Shown here: piece by piece, positions 10,487-23,436 of the stretch
Position numbering within the stretch: the stretch's first letter is position 1
Layout of the letters: each line of letters starts with the position of its first letter
NCBI GenBank assembly: GCA_013423325.1
Contig: BLJB01000139.1
Coordinates: forward strand, 62,001-126,000
Direction of reading: 5' to 3'
Source: Usnea hakonensis
Taxonomy: Eukaryota; Ascomycota; Lecanoromycetes; Lecanorales; Parmeliaceae
Length of the DNA stretch: 64,000 nt
Translations under genes and position numbers: made by a program
The notes under the pieces: generated by a model
The model's database searches: none
The model's input: the letters and a program-made list of their open reading frames with translations, nothing else
What the model was told of the DNA's origin: nothing

Positions 10487-12976
10487 AGTCGAAGAAATAT
10501 AACTCGTACGCAACCGTTTCATCTCCAACCTCGCTACACAGATACGCGTCTAGAATTGAACAACTTATTCGCGGAGAATTTTGAAGCCTGATGATTGCGC
10601 TATCGAATGCGCTGCTAGGATCAACAAGGGTTAAAACCAACAGGGGTTTTCAAATAGCGACTGAGGTTGCTTAGGCGAGCAGAGATCTCAAGCAATTCAG
10701 TAAGTAGGGGTACCACATTAATCGGATGAAGAGTGGATTATGCACCACCACGACACGCAATACTAAGCCATTAACATGACTACTAAGATCAGCGGTGTTT
10801 TCAAGATTGGAGCCTAGACTAGAGGGGAGCTAGTAAGGGAGAACAGCCTCATCACGATGTGATTGCGGTACCCATGGAAATAGATTGGGTGTTGGTAAAG
10901 ATGACCTCGCTGCTAAAACCATATACTTGCACAAGAATGACGCACTGGCTGCATCATGTTCGATAGCGAATTCACATGCACGTCGAATTCTGCAGCGCTA
11001 CAATTTAAAACTCATTTGCTGAGCATGCTATTCTGGTGGCAAATTCCCATCGGCACTCATAGATTTCACATACCCAATTTCTTTTGCCTCACATCTTGCA
11101 CGTGGAAGTACGGTTCACAAATGTTGCGTTCGAGAAGCTACCGAAGCTTGTTCCTCAGGTTCATGGGACTCGAACCACCGCGAGAGTGATTCGAGTAAAT
11201 TAACAACTATGTATGAGGGGGAGGCTGACATGACATACCTTTCTGACGCCCAAAATCCTGGGATCGGGGACCAATCGGAGGCCTTGCCATACTGCAACCG
11301 TTCGGTGATCGATGAACACTCCTATTTGTCAAACGCGTGTGATGCAAATGCTGGGAAAGCTTCAAGACTAGCTCCGAGTGAGCTCGCCAACCATGGTTCA
11401 TTCTTGCAAGGTGTGAGCGATCCGAAGAACATGACAAACAAGAAGGAGAATGCTCACATGTCGGTCACTTGAACAATATTTAAGCTTCTCTGGAAACAAG
11501 ATGGTTGAGAATACCTCCAGCTCTAATGCATCACTTCGGAGCCTTCGGCTACACATAAACCACCCGGAAAGTGTCTTCTTGACATGGCATCTTCGGAACC
11601 TGCATCCTCACTGCACGCTTATTCCCATCACCCAGGTGACCAATGACAGCCGAATCCCCACCAAATTCGCCGAGACGGCGGGAACCATCACTAATGTGCT
11701 CCATGTGCGAGCCTTGTAAGCTGGAGCCGTCGCTTTACTCTACTGTTATCGTTATAAGCGCTCATATCAAGTCCATCATTGTCAGCAACAAGCTCCCTGC
11801 GGATGGAATCTCTTTGGCTGGAAGTTCTGGTGTATCAAGCCGACTATTTCCGTGGCAAGGAGGTCCCTGTTGCGAATGACCGGAGCCTCGACCAGCTTTT
11901 CAAACCCAGTGCTAGGATGTCGAAGATCAAACGCCTTCACTAGGCACAAATCAACCTCAACCCATTAGTAGAATTGCCAAGCGAGGAGCAACCCAAAATT
12001 GCTCGTCCAAAAACCGCAGCTCTTCGCGATGGCCCCCCCCAGGGTCGCACGCCCGCGTAAATGCATCTTTTTTGAAGCCGAATGTGGCTGCTGGCGAGTC
12101 GATGGAAGAAGACGCTGTCGGCGAGGAAATCGACTTCACTATCAGGGCCTCCAGAGGACGGTAGCGGGCCAAGTGAAGCCGTGCAACAAGCCCACGCTGC
12201 TCGTAATTACGAAGAATCCATCGAAGAAGTTGACACTGTACCGCACCTTTAACCATAGCTGTCGTAGTGACGACACCTTTTTAATTGATGAGCCTCAGAT
12301 GCTCAAACATATAGTATTGTCTTCCACCTTTGAGTTTGACATCTCCGACCTCGCAATCTACCAGTGTCCTTGTCCATAAGTGGTGCAGCAAGCAAACCGA
12401 CGCTTCACGCTCAAATGCCCTTGAGAGTTGTCCTACCATTCCTCCCTTCTTCAGACGTCAATGCCCAAGCTCGATGCACACAGATGGGCACAACCAAGAA
12501 GATCGAGCGTCAATCAAAGCTCTCGTGGGAAACAAGAAAGAGAAAGGAAACCAACCTTAAAATAGTTAAAGCTTCAACCCAGATGTCCTGCAGCAACCCT
12601 CGCTGATCCTCGCCCTACATCGCTAGCAGGACACTATGAACAATTTCCTGTCGCCACTGCCATACATCTTTTGAACGCGCACTTCGGCTTAGCCAGTCCC
12701 TACTTATGCTCACGGAGACGACGAGAATTTCTTTTGTGGCGGGAGCTGCATTAGCAGCAAACACAGTGCAGAGGCCGGAATCCTTGGGCATCGGCTGCGA
12801 GCAGGGGTTGAGGATATGGTGCTGTGAAAAAGCTTGATCATCGTGGCAGTACTCACGCTCATTTCGATCAGAAACACTAGCCATGGGCGATCAAGAGAGG
12901 TCCACAAAACGACCGTTGATCGGCCAAGATATATGAGGGGGCGTCAGGTCAGAAGACAAAACGTGAGAATCAACAA

Positions 12977-13000
12977 ATATATATATATATATATATATAT
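12977..13000. repeat. (AT)12 microsatellite
   Basis: Twelve uninterrupted AT dinucleotides in the convergent spacer. Confidence 0.95.
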
Positions 13001-13826
13001 CGTGCAAAGCACTCATTGCACCCTCTTCCCATCACTCAACTCACCCCCATCTCCCCCAAAGCAACCCGTCGTCGAAAAACACCAATGTTCCACAATCTGC
13101 CTCACCTCACGATACAAACGCGAACGACACAACACCGTTCCAGAGAACCATCTTGTCATTCATGCAGTCCTGCTTCCTTCGAGGCCCACTCATCGATGAT
13201 GGCAGCAGATGCGGTACGAGAACATTCACGTCGCTGCCGTACACAACCAAACCCAAGCTGTGGTTTCGTGGGGCAGCTGTGTCTGAAGCGGGGCACTGAG
13301 AGTGGATGAAGCGGATGGATAAGAGTGATGCGAATCAGAAGAAAAACACTTGCGGTCCCTCGATGGCGCGTCCTCACCGCGGACTGAGGGTTGAACATCG
13401 CCACTGGCGGGCATTATCCTCGAGCTGTAGGGAAGAATTATTAGTGGGTGCTGTGTGATTTGGGGCAACGGCCTTCGAAGCCCCTCGGGGGGGAAGGGGG
13501 GGATAGAAGACGAGCATCCGATAGGCACCATGGATGCTCGACGCACCCACCTACCCACCTACCTACCTTTCCATCCAAAACCTTGCGCGGAAGGAAAGAC
13601 AACCCCTCCGACGACGACGACGACGACATGTGCATCACGCATGACCCCCATCCCCCACCCAACCCAACGAGAGAGCACAACCCAACAACGCAGAGATGCC
13701 AACGTGCGAGAACTGTGATTGGAAAAGAGCAATTATTATCATGATGATTATGATTATGGAAAGTCGATGTGCTGGTGCTGGTCCGGCTAGCGCGCTCTCT
13801 CTCGACGGGATGTTATCAACTCTTAT

Positions 13827-13853
13827 TGAGATGAGATGAGATGAGATGAGATG
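13827..13853. repeat. (GAGAT)n pentanucleotide repeat
   Basis: About five copies of TGAGA/GAGAT in tandem, just before the G-rich half of the spacer. Confidence 0.9.
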
Positions 13854-14310
13854 GAATGGTGTCTGAGACGCGAGGTCGCTGAATGGTATGGGTGTGGGTG
13901 TAGGAGAAAGTGGGGGTGAAAGGAAAGGGGTATGAAAAATGCGGGGGGCTGGGGGCTTGAGCACGAGAACATCATTGGGTGTGCGGGGTCGGAGGTGGGT
14001 TTTTTTTGCTGCGGTGGGGTGTTGGGGGGGAAGGGGACAAGAGATTGTGAAAGGAGAGTCTGGCGGTGATGGAATTTTTTTGAGGCCTTGTTGAATTTTT
14101 TTTTTAATGCCTACGGCTCGCTGCCGAGGAGAGAGGAGATGCCCTGCTTGCTTTGCTTTTGCGGGTGGGGTGTTAGGGGTCCGAGTAGAGGATGTTACCT
14201 TAGGTAGGGTTCCTATGGAAGATAGATTCGAGATGTGCGTGAGATTTACATACAGCGTAATTTACACTTCTCTCTTCCCATTCTTGGCCCCCTTTGGCCC
14301 CACCCCCCTG

Positions 14311-15504
14311 TCATATCTCCTCCATATCGCTCCCCTCATCCCCCAACCCCAATTCCGGAAAATCGCCCACCTCCACCCTCTCCGCCCTCACAAAGACACC
14401 CCTGTTCTTCCCGCACCGGAAATACCGCTCCCCGGACGGCACGCTGCCGTCGTTCTTGCCGACGGGCTCGTCGAGCGTGATGCCGATCCAGGGGGCGCCG
14501 GCGGGGCCGGGTAAGGAGGGGATGACGCCGATGAAGGAGACGGTGCCGCGTTTGGTGGATGAGTCGGTTAGGCGGCAGCGGGTTGTGGGGTGGATTTCTG
14601 GGCGGGTGGTTGGTTAGGGGGGTTTCGAAGGGGGTTTTGGCGGGGGTTGGACGGGAGGTTTGCGAGGAGCAGAAAATTGATTCATGCAAACAAAAAATTT
14701 CAAGATATCAGGAACGCGCGCTGCGCAAACACTCACTTCTCTCCTCGACTTCGGTCCACATTTGCTGGACTTTGCGTTGTTGGATCTCGGGTGCGGCGGG
14801 GTCGAAGCGGCCGATTTTGTGCTCTTTCTTGTAGGCGAGGACGGTGTCTGGGAGAGTCGCGTATTGCGATTCGGGCATCTCATATTTGGGGACGGAGGAG
14901 AGGGGGGGTAGGGTGGAGATGGGGTTGGAGGTGAGAGATGTGACCTTGAGGATTTGGAATTGTTAGATGTGATCTTTGTGGGGGGGGGAGGCGGTGAGGA
15001 TTCAACGATCAAGGGGAGGGAATAGCCTTATGGCTTGAAATGATAATATCGATATTCGCATAGTGGATGCAAGGGCATGCGGCGATGGAGGCGGAGATTG
15101 AAGCAGGACAAAAGGTGGGGGAAGGGTAAAAGAATGGACAGGTAGTGATGACAAGTCAGACTCTCTCATCTCAGGTCTAGATGCTCGGAAGGTGACATTA
15201 GAAGCGTATGCCGTTTGTAAGATACCTTTATTTCGGCATAAGCAACCAAGGGCCATGTGCCGACTTGAACCGTGTCTTCATCCTCCGCCTCAATCGGAGT
15301 CTCTCGCTCCTGATCTGGCAGGCGCAGGGTCAGCTTCTGGGACGAGGGCGCAATGCCGGTTACGGGCTCTAGCTTCGTTTTCAGATGTGCAAGTGTCCAA
15401 GACGGGGTGATGCGGCGTTCTGAGGAAGAAGCGGTGGATGTGACTAGGATGGGTATGTCACGGGCGGTGGTCATGGATGATTGATTCATGGTCGCTTCAA
15501 TCAT
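14311..15504 (-). CDS. alf1: Tubulin-folding cofactor B (CAP-Gly protein)
   Basis: Cytosolic chaperone that captures alpha-tubulin after the CCT chaperonin and, with cofactor E, helps build the tubulin heterodimer. Exons 15226-15504, 14737-14944 and 14311-14597 give 257 aa. The ubiquitin-like domain spans residues about 16-95 (RDIPILVTS...AEIK). A linker holds KYEMPESQYA and LPDTVLAYKKEHKIGRFDP, typical of the family. The CAP-Gly domain (about 166-243) carries the GKNDGSV motif at 209-215 and YFRCGKNRGVFV. The chain ends DMEEI, like the acidic D-E-[I/L] tails of TBCB that are read by partner CAP-Gly domains. Intron 1 ends in CTCAAG after a CTAAC branch site. Intron 2 ends in CCCAG. Other in-frame starts at 15489 and 15474 are possible. 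Confidence 0.93.
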
Positions 15505-17647
15505 TGATCATTGACTCCGTTGTTCTGAGGAAATGACGTAGCTTGTTGGGGGAATTGTTATATTGATGCTATTGAATGTGATGTTTGAGAGAGCGAATGA
15601 GAGTCGAGTTGTTGTGTCGTATGCAGGGTGTGTAGTATGTATTCGTCGGTCAAGATCTGCATCGCACATGCATACAACATATGTACTACTGTATGTGCAT
15701 TAGATTAATTATTAGCTGTTGAAGCGTTTTGAACGAGGTGCATCAATTGTAGTGTATCAAGTGTACCAAGTGTATCAAGTGCATGCATTAGAGAATTAGA
15801 GAATCAGCAATTTTGTGAGAGAGTACAAACACAACACTGCTTGTTTGATCATTGATCTCCTTGACCGCTCCTTCCTCTTTCATAAATTTTATGCGACTTT
15901 TAGTTTTTGAACCAGGATCTACAACATACATGATCCTACCAACTTTTTCTTTTCCCTTCTTTTTTTTATTGTTCTATTTCTGCATATCTCTTAAAATGGC
16001 ATCCAATTTCAAGGTAAATTCTCACCTCATTTTTCTTATACTATATCTCAAAAGATTTCCTTGTGATAGATCGATTTCATATATTTTACTTCTCAAATCT
16101 GCACCTTCGGCTTCTTGCAATTCTGCAGTCGATGAGCTGTTCCACACGTCCTTGTTCCAACCTGAACGCCAAGGAAATTACCTGACTTAAAAAGAATAGC
16201 GGTACGGGCCAGCACATTCAACCTTTTTACTGCAAACAATCGCCAAAGTCTCTCTACTGTAATTGCTCCTCACTACGTGTACGACTACACTACTTTACTA
16301 CCCAAATCAGCCCAAACTCTGTACTAACCATCGATAGCCGCTTATCTCACCGCCTGAAGTCGTCAAGTCGGCCCAACGCCTCCCACTGCAAAACAGAGGG
16401 GAACAGACGGCGTCAGGCAGCTCTCAATTCTTTGAAAGAACGCGACACGTCTTGGGCAACACCCGCCGGTGGAGACTGCAATCATGTCGTATCTTTTGTG
16501 ATAGGGTTCGTGTGAAGTAGCTTCACTCAAGCTCGACCGAATATGTCCTTATTGGCCCTGGTCCTTTCTCTCACCGCCCAATCGGCAAAATTGGGGAGAC
16601 AAACCCTGCAGAAACACCTCATCAGACTTTCATGGCCAACATCATAGACCTTTCTACTAGACGGTTCATCTGGCAAAATAGGTTTCAGACGGCGTGGCCT
16701 GGAGGATTCTAAGCCTCACTCTAGGCGCTGCAGATCACAGTTCGTTGATCGAGTGGTGACCAGTCCTGGACGGGTTGATAATAATGACAGCTGCAGGCCT
16801 TGACCGCAATTCGCTGCCCCTATTGTGCATTTCCAGCCAATCAATCTCGGCTGACAGGCTATTTGCCGCCTCGCGAAATGCTCCTATCAGCGTCCCTCCC
16901 AACCAAGTAAACTCTCACCCAGCTTTTCTGCCTGTTTCAAATCTGCACCATGGTCCGAGGCTACCATGCTCGGATCCTGGCCCTGTGCTCTCATATAGCC
17001 TTAAACCTTTTGTTGTCCAGCTAGACTAAATTTCGGCTACTACCTTACTTGACCATTCGGGCATCATGCGAACTGGAGGCATATGCAGCCACGATGGGCG
17101 GGTGACTTCCCCCGGGGAAAGATGGCAGGAAAAGTCTAGAAGATCTCAACGTGGAATTTGGCTCGGCTGGTTACCTGCTTGACGTTATCCCTGCTTCGTT
17201 TAAGAATAAGTACATGGCGCCGCACACCGGATTTTCATGATTCCCCGGATTTCTGCATTGTGTATTGGCTGAGATTTGAAAGAGATGGACCATGTTTCAT
17301 TCATGACCGCCTGCCCAATGCCAGACGCGGGCCCGCCATAACGAACGCTATTGGTCTTTCCCAGTCCTGTCTAAGCTCCACTGCTGGGTCGGGAAGGATA
17401 AGCCGATTGCGCAAATCGGGCAGATTTAATGACCTGGGACATTTGGGAATTAAAATGATAGATGCCCACTGGTACATCATCTCCGTCCCTAAGCTTCTGA
17501 CGTCGTAATTGTATTTGGCGGGACAGTATTACAGCGCCTAACTCCAAACTGCCCACCTTGACAAACTTTCATGAATTCAAAACCCTCTACAGCCTCACTG
17601 TCTTGCACAATATTCTTTGCGCAACAAGCTTGACGGTGATCGTCCAG
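15505..17647. other. Divergent spacer, no gene recognised
   Basis: Shared upstream region of cofactor B (-) and the Myb-like gene (+). It contains a small near-repeat of TGTATCAAG/TGTACCAAG at about 15750-15782. No supported coding region. Confidence 0.55.
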
Positions 17648-18998
17648 ATGATCGATTTTCACGACCCTCTCCTCAGTCCGGTCGCCAAGCTGGATATCAA
17701 AGATCTTATCGACGAGAGTCCCTCCCCGCCACCCAGCATTACACAATCCTCTACCTTTTCGAGATCCAGCAGTTTCAACTCTCCCAACACCCGAACTTCG
17801 CAATCGCTCTCGTCGCCGGCTTCTTCCTCATTATCTCACTATTCATCCAGGACGGCCCCACCAAATCCTTTCGGTCCACAGCCAGCCCATGGTTCTCACC
17901 AGTTCCCGCCGCAGCCGCCGCCGCCGCTTTCCAACACTGCTCAAGCAGTGTTCCAGCAGAACCCAGGTCTGAATCCAGCTGCAGCATCGTCCAAGCGTCC
18001 CACACCAAGTGGGAGTCACGCTTCAGGCTCCCGTCGCAAGACCAAAGGCAAGTGGACGCCAGCCGAAGATGCCAAAATCATCGTACTTCGCGGCCGTGGC
18101 ATGAAGTGGGACGACATCAGCAACGAGATACCAGGCCGCAGCACCATCAGCTGCAGATTACACTACCAAAATTACCTTGAGAAGCGGGCTGATTGGGGGG
18201 AGGAGCAACGCAACAAGCTCGCGAGAGTCTACGATCGGTATGATCTTCCACTGTTCTTCAAACTCTACGACCGGGAAGAAACACTCTCGCCATACCCGTG
18301 ATCAAGAAAACAAACCAGCTAATAATCCTTGCAGACTCAAGCCCGAACTCTGGAACCCGATTGCGAACGAACTGGGCGTACCCTGGCGCGCATGTGAGGC
18401 TATGCATTGGGCCTTGGGAGAAGCTGACATGTGTCGTCGTGCCAACGTACTCCCTTTCCCAATGGCTACTAATCGGCCCGAACCGGTTCCTGCCTCAACA
18501 CCCAGTGCCGGCAGAGTCGCCCAGCGTGACCGCATGCGTGGATCTACACGCGTCTTTGAAGGCCGCGACATCACCAACATTACTTCTCCAGGCTTCCACA
18601 GCGTCAATGGGAACGGGAACGGTCAAGGTCATGTTCCCTATAGCGGTGTTCCAACCCCCATGAGCCTTCCCGGCATAGACAACGGACAGTGTTTCCCGGG
18701 CTACGATGATGAAGAGTACGAAGAGGATGAGGAAGAAGAAGAGGACGAGGAGGAGGACGACGACGAGCAGCAGCAACAAGAGGGACGACGGGTCAGGAGA
18801 AGAAGGCTGGGCAGTGGTGCGACCCGATTGCCCGGCATTGCAGAACTGGACCGGACCCTCTCGGCGGATAAATTCGCGGCTTCGGAGGGTGTCAGAATGA
18901 TCAAACAGGAGGAGGAGATTGGCAGACGCCTTAGCTTGTGCCACGGGCATGACAGGAGAGGTTCGGCGGCATCGGGTGCCAGTCGTCGCAGTCGCTAG
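17648..18998 (+). CDS. Myb/SANT-like DNA-binding protein
   Basis: Probable nuclear regulator. Two exons, 17648-18237 and 18335-18998, give 417 aa. The 97-nt intron splits an Arg codon and has a GCTAATAATCC branch region. The N-terminal 130 residues are Ser/Pro/Gln-rich and disordered. A basic stretch (SRRKTKGK) leads into one Myb-like repeat at about 132-180: W137, W154 and a tyrosine-containing third helix (RLHYQNYLEKR). A second helical region follows, with W205, W215 and W224 (LWNPIANELGVPW). The C-terminus has a strongly acidic run at about 18705-18770 nt, a QQQQ stretch, RRVRRRR (a likely nuclear signal) and IKQEE, a possible sumoylation site. The start is the only ATG in frame after the upstream stop. 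The target genes are unknown. The Myb-like fold is clear and the regulatory role is inferred. Confidence 0.88.
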
Positions 18999-21900
18999 AA
19001 CGAGGTGGATGGAGAGCATGGGCGGGGAAGACGGGAGAGAGAAAAAGAAAGCACGGAGGTATCATGGGCATGGGTATGAATTGGTTTGGGACAATCTTTT
19101 TTGAATCAAAAAAAAACAGGCAGATGAAGAGTACACATGAAGCATGCATTTACTTTCGGCTATATTTTTGGAATCCTTTGCAGAATACATACATCATAGC
19201 AGATACCCCCCTCCTTCCCGCCGCCACTTATATGCGCACATATGCACATGGGTAAGAATAAGGTGGATGAGAACTAGGTACTTTATCTCTAATTCACTGC
19301 ACATCGTACCAAGTACGAGTTTTGTTTCTCCATTTCGTTTCGTGCTCCAAGGTAAAGAAAGTAAGGTATCTCAACTTCTCTGTCTCATATGCCCCACCCA
19401 AGCCAAACCCCAAGCCCTACAAAGCACCCCAGGCTGAACAAGGAAAAGCCTCCCTTCCTTCCTTCCCCACCCCGGTCATAGAATTTAAGGAATGCCGCTA
19501 GGACACAAAGTGAAAGATCGACGGGTGCATGTCCGTGTCTCAGAAGTGTCTCCCCCTTTTTTTTTCTTTTTTTTTTGGCAATACGGGTCTTTGTGACTCG
19601 CTCATGACATGGTAAGCAAGCAAGGGGGGTTGGGTTGCCGCAAGCCTTTTTCGGATCCCGGCGAACGGCTGGGGCTGGGGCTGGGCTGGGGCTGGTGGGT
19701 TGTCAACGATTTTTTTTTTCAGTTAATTTTAAAAAAGATGGGGTTTGGCGTTTCTGTTTTGTTTTCTCTTCTTTCTTTTCTTCTTGTTCTTGCGCATTTT
19801 TCGTATTCCGAGGGTTTGGTGTGTATGGTGGGGATTGAATTGATTGATGGGATGTGTGCATGGGAGGCGGATATGGATGTGGATGTGAATGTGGATGTGG
19901 GGATGTCGGAGGTGTTCGCTTCGGGCGGGCAGGGGAGGCTAGTGATGCAGGCTGTTTGTTGTTTTGTTTCAAAGTACGTCGGTTTTCTCTTTGGGAAGAG
20001 GGGGCGAGGGTGGTGAAGAATAAGAAGCGACGGGTGATTGGTGGTTGTCCTCCGAGTCTTGGCGGCTGGATGAGGATACGTGGGGGAAATCTGTTTGAAG
20101 ACTGTGAGGACAGGTTGAAGTGGGTGTGGTGAACAACTCCTGGAATTGCAGGGACGGCTGGGGGATGGTAAGCATGAGCATGGGGCTGCAGGAATGGGCG
20201 TCGTGGACCTTAGGTCGGTGCTCATTGGTTGCTTAGCCCCACGCGGTCTCCGTAGCAAAGCTGACCGTGGAACTGTTGCCTGGTGGTGACCCATTTTTCT
20301 AAAGGCCTTGGGAGATGATAAGGGAGAGTCATGGGTGGATTGACGAACAAGGTTTGATGGTCATCAGGGCCATCGATGCCTGGGGATTATCTTGAGTCCA
20401 GGTATCAGTCGTCAAGCACAAAACCCACGGCGCTCGAAGCTAAGAATATGCATGCTCTCCCAGCAACCCAAAGCAAAGAATCCCGGGGATACTCGTAGGA
20501 GCTACTTGAAGGAGCTAATGCAACTTAGTCCACAGCCAGTTGTCTCGACGTTTTTGGAAAAGCGAGCATAGGATTGGGGGTCGGAGATGAAGGGTGAAAG
20601 AAGGAGATGAGCTGCCAGCGGTATGACCATGATAACGGTCGGCCGTCACCTTCGAACCGCGGCTCCACCTCCTTGCGATCGCCTCAATTGAAATATTGGA
20701 TAGCGCGCCAGAAACCACTGTTTGGCTTTGCAATTGTGAGACATTCTGCACCAAGACTACATAATCAGTCTCACGGACTAGGATTAATGTAGGGATCAGC
20801 AAGGTGCACCGCGTCGCATTAATGCAGCCTAGCTGGTAGATTCAGAAGGACATCATTGGAGTGAAAATTTCCGAAGCCTGGAAACAAGGGTGCTCCGCTA
20901 TCACGAGCTGCAGTAGCTCGAGTTCAAAGGACATGACGTGCATAACGCATATGTTCCCCACAATATGCAGCTGGCTGTAGTTTGCAGAAGCCAAGAGTTA
21001 AAAGGCACTCCGTCAGGCAGACGGACTAAAGATTGTCAGCTAGCATGATCTCCAATGGAGTCCCACGCATGGAGCAGCCTGATGCGGCAGAAGTGCAATA
21101 GGACCGTAGATTAGTCTGCATGAACGACAGGTCTTGCCGATATGACTTGGCTTTCCAGTTATTTGGAATTTGGACGTAGTATGGAGAGTCTGCACTTGGC
21201 GTCACCATATCGGCACCTAAACAACTCGAGCAAAGAGCTAATGAAGGGAAACTTGTGACCAAGGATTCAAATCAGCAACGGGATTGGCTCGCATGGAGCA
21301 CGGTCCATTCTGCCAAGTAGCTGCGGAAGAATTTATTCGTGCAGGGATGTCGCTCAGTTGCATGAACAGTCATCTAAGTTTAATAAATGATAACCCCTCC
21401 CATCTCCGACGATAAAGCAGGGAGGTTGCAGTCTCGTATATGCGAGATGATGAGGTGCCGTCACTGCCATTGGGAGTGGAGCTCGGACCTTGCTTCCTGA
21501 TTTCGGTCGTAGAAAACTCGCCTGGAAACATGGTAGGGCGGCAAGCCAAAGGGCAAGCATGTCTAATGGTGCATCCGCCGCGGCATCGGGGCGTCAAGCC
21601 CATAAGTGCGTGTCATCCTCGCTCCCCGGCGCATTGACTCGAACATTGCATCAGAGACGTTCTCCCATCGGATAAAGCGTACATTGTTACCAACTGCTTA
21701 TCGTTCATGCGTGAAAGTAAGCTCACCCTAAGCGTGCTGACCTGTTCTATAGGGAAGGCTAGACTTTGTGGTGTACGAGATAGCAGAACGCTTAATTCCA
21801 TCCTGCATGACACTGCTCGTCCTCTGATGGATAAAATAATCTTGTACTGGCGGAAGGAGAAAGAAGGGAGTGAAGTTTCTCCGGGCCTTCCTTACTCAAT

Positions 21901-22219
21901 GAGCACAGATAAGGCTGGCTGGGCGCCGGGAAATTGAAACCTCCCGTCTTTTTGGAATCTTGCTATGCCGGAAATGATCGGATTTTCTTGCGAGAATCAG
22001 CCTAACCGCTTGGGTCGATCCCGATGCAGGCGTGATCTGCGCTTATGTATGGTGAGATGTCCGAAAGAGCTTGGACGTTGCTCGCAGCCTAGCGCTAGGT
22101 CCGGAAACCGGCGTGTCCCAAAGTTGGCGAGAATGACTAATGACTTGATTACTCAAATCATGCAGGAGGACTGATCTTGTGGGATCGACGAGGGTCTTTA
22201 AGAAGCTGCATGTGCAGTC
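18999..22219. other. Large convergent spacer
   Basis: About 3.2 kb without a supported gene. A modestly C-rich block (about 19380-19480) precedes T homopolymers (19557-19577) and a G-rich block (about 19620-20130). The rest has mixed composition. Confidence 0.5.
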
Positions 22220-22915
22220 TTATGGCGGCTTAGGGGTAGCAATCGCCCACCAGTTATCTCTTTCATATCCAGCCTCCAGCACCAAGCCTCCAGCTTCGAC
22301 TATGTCATTTTCAAGCTCTCCATGGCGGTATAGGTGATAGTAGCGGTCGAAGATTTTCCCCCCTCCAGGTCCTCGCTTCATCACCCAAGGTACCATAACA
22401 TCCTGATCATCACCTTCGTCCCAACCTCGGCGGCTATGCTTCTGTTCGAGTGCCCACACGTAAATCAACGCTTTTCCTCCAATCCCTCCATCTGTAGATT
22501 GCCGAAGCGATTCGAGAATAGCAGCGACTGCCTGGATTCGGCGTTGAGACGTGGATAAATGATGGACCACGGCAATTGATATGGCGAAGTCGAAGGATTC
22601 TAACGGATGTGGCAGAGTCAGGTTATCAGCAACCACAGAGCTGTGAGGCTGATGCTGGCTCGCAATCTTGGCCAGGTTAGCAGATCGATCAGAGGCCACT
22701 ATGAATATTTGTGGATTGACAGCTAGGTATTTGCCGTTCCCACAGCCAACGTCAAGGCCAACTGAGCCTGGGGCAAGATCTTGGAGGAAACGCTGGACAA
22801 TTGGCCATGGCTTGTAGCGCGTCGAGGAGAAGTGTGATGCTATTTCTTCATAGACTTGATGAACATGAGTCTCTTCGTACTGTCTGCTATCCTCTATCGG
22901 GGAATCAGAGGTCAT
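22220..22915 (-). CDS. TRM9: tRNA (carboxymethyluridine-34 5-O)-methyltransferase Trm9
   Basis: SAM-dependent methyltransferase that, with Trm112, converts cm5U to mcm5U (and, with thiolation, mcm5s2U) at the wobble base of certain tRNAs in the cytosol. It is a single exon of 231 aa, somewhat shorter than the yeast enzyme. The N-terminal block HVHQVYEEIASHFSSTRYKPW is the family signature. Motif I is GLDVGCGNG (residues 53-61), with acidic D76 expected to bind SAM. Later blocks are ISIAVVHHLST, IYVWALEQ, VPWVMK, YYHLYRHGEL and the terminal ERDNWW. I chose ATG 22915. The frame extends to 22999 only from a TTG, so a short upstream exon cannot be excluded. It is divergent from the lipase gene and convergent with the Myb-like gene. 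Confidence 0.93.
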   Translation of the reverse strand: MTSDSPIEDSRQYEETHVHQVYEEIASHFSSTRYKPWPIVQRFLQDLAPGSVGLDVGCGNGKYLAVNPQIFIVASDRSANLAKIASQHQPHSSVVADNLTLPHPLESFDFAISIAVVHHLSTSQRRIQAVAAILESLRQSTDGGIGGKALIYVWALEQKHSRRGWDEGDDQDVMVPWVMKRGPGGGKIFDRYYHLYRHGELENDIVEAGGLVLEAGYERDNWWAIATPKPP

Positions 22916-23436
22916 TGAAGGATTCTGCGCGAGTTGCTGATGACTCTTCTCGAGTCTCAGATTGTTGAAATTGCAAGAGTCCTGATTGCTAGAGTTCAAG
23001 GGTCATTATTAGTGGCGGGAGATCGACAGTAGGCACTCATCTATATTTTCTTGGCAGGCTCGGCAGCGCGCTAGAAAAATTGAAGCCATACAAATGAGTG
23101 AATCAAGAACCCAACGGGAGAAGTACAAATGTAAGACAATAAGCTTCAGAGTTCGTTTACGTCAGAGTTGAGACAGATAACAGCAAATTCAAGGGTTTGA
23201 TTGCTGGTACTGAGCAAAAGCCGAGAGACGAAAGCTACCTGGACCGCAATTGCTTTCGGCCATCTCTCCTTAGTGTTCACGAGCATTTACATCGCGTCAA
23301 GACGACCTCGAGATGAGAGAAGAGTCGCCAAGCCTTTAGGTTTCTACTCATTCACTAACATCGTTCCACTAGATTTATTAGCTTGCAGATATCTTTCTCC
23401 ACGGCCGTGATCCACTTGCGCTTTTTTTATCGCTTG

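Larger units (their letters stand above)
10487..14310. other. Large gene-poor convergent spacer
   Basis: About 3.8 kb with no gene I can support. Stretches near 11930-12260 read as protein-like pieces in shifting frames and could be an old remnant. It contains an (AT)n run (12977-13000), a C-rich block (about 13540-13690), a GAGAT pentanucleotide run (13827-13853), and a G-rich block (about 13870-14050) with several homopolymers. Confidence 0.5.

Noticed and set aside
11155..11200. TGGGACTCGAACCACCG looks like the reversed 3' part of a tRNA
   Set aside because: The T-stem halves do not pair and no A box or acceptor stem is found at the right distance.
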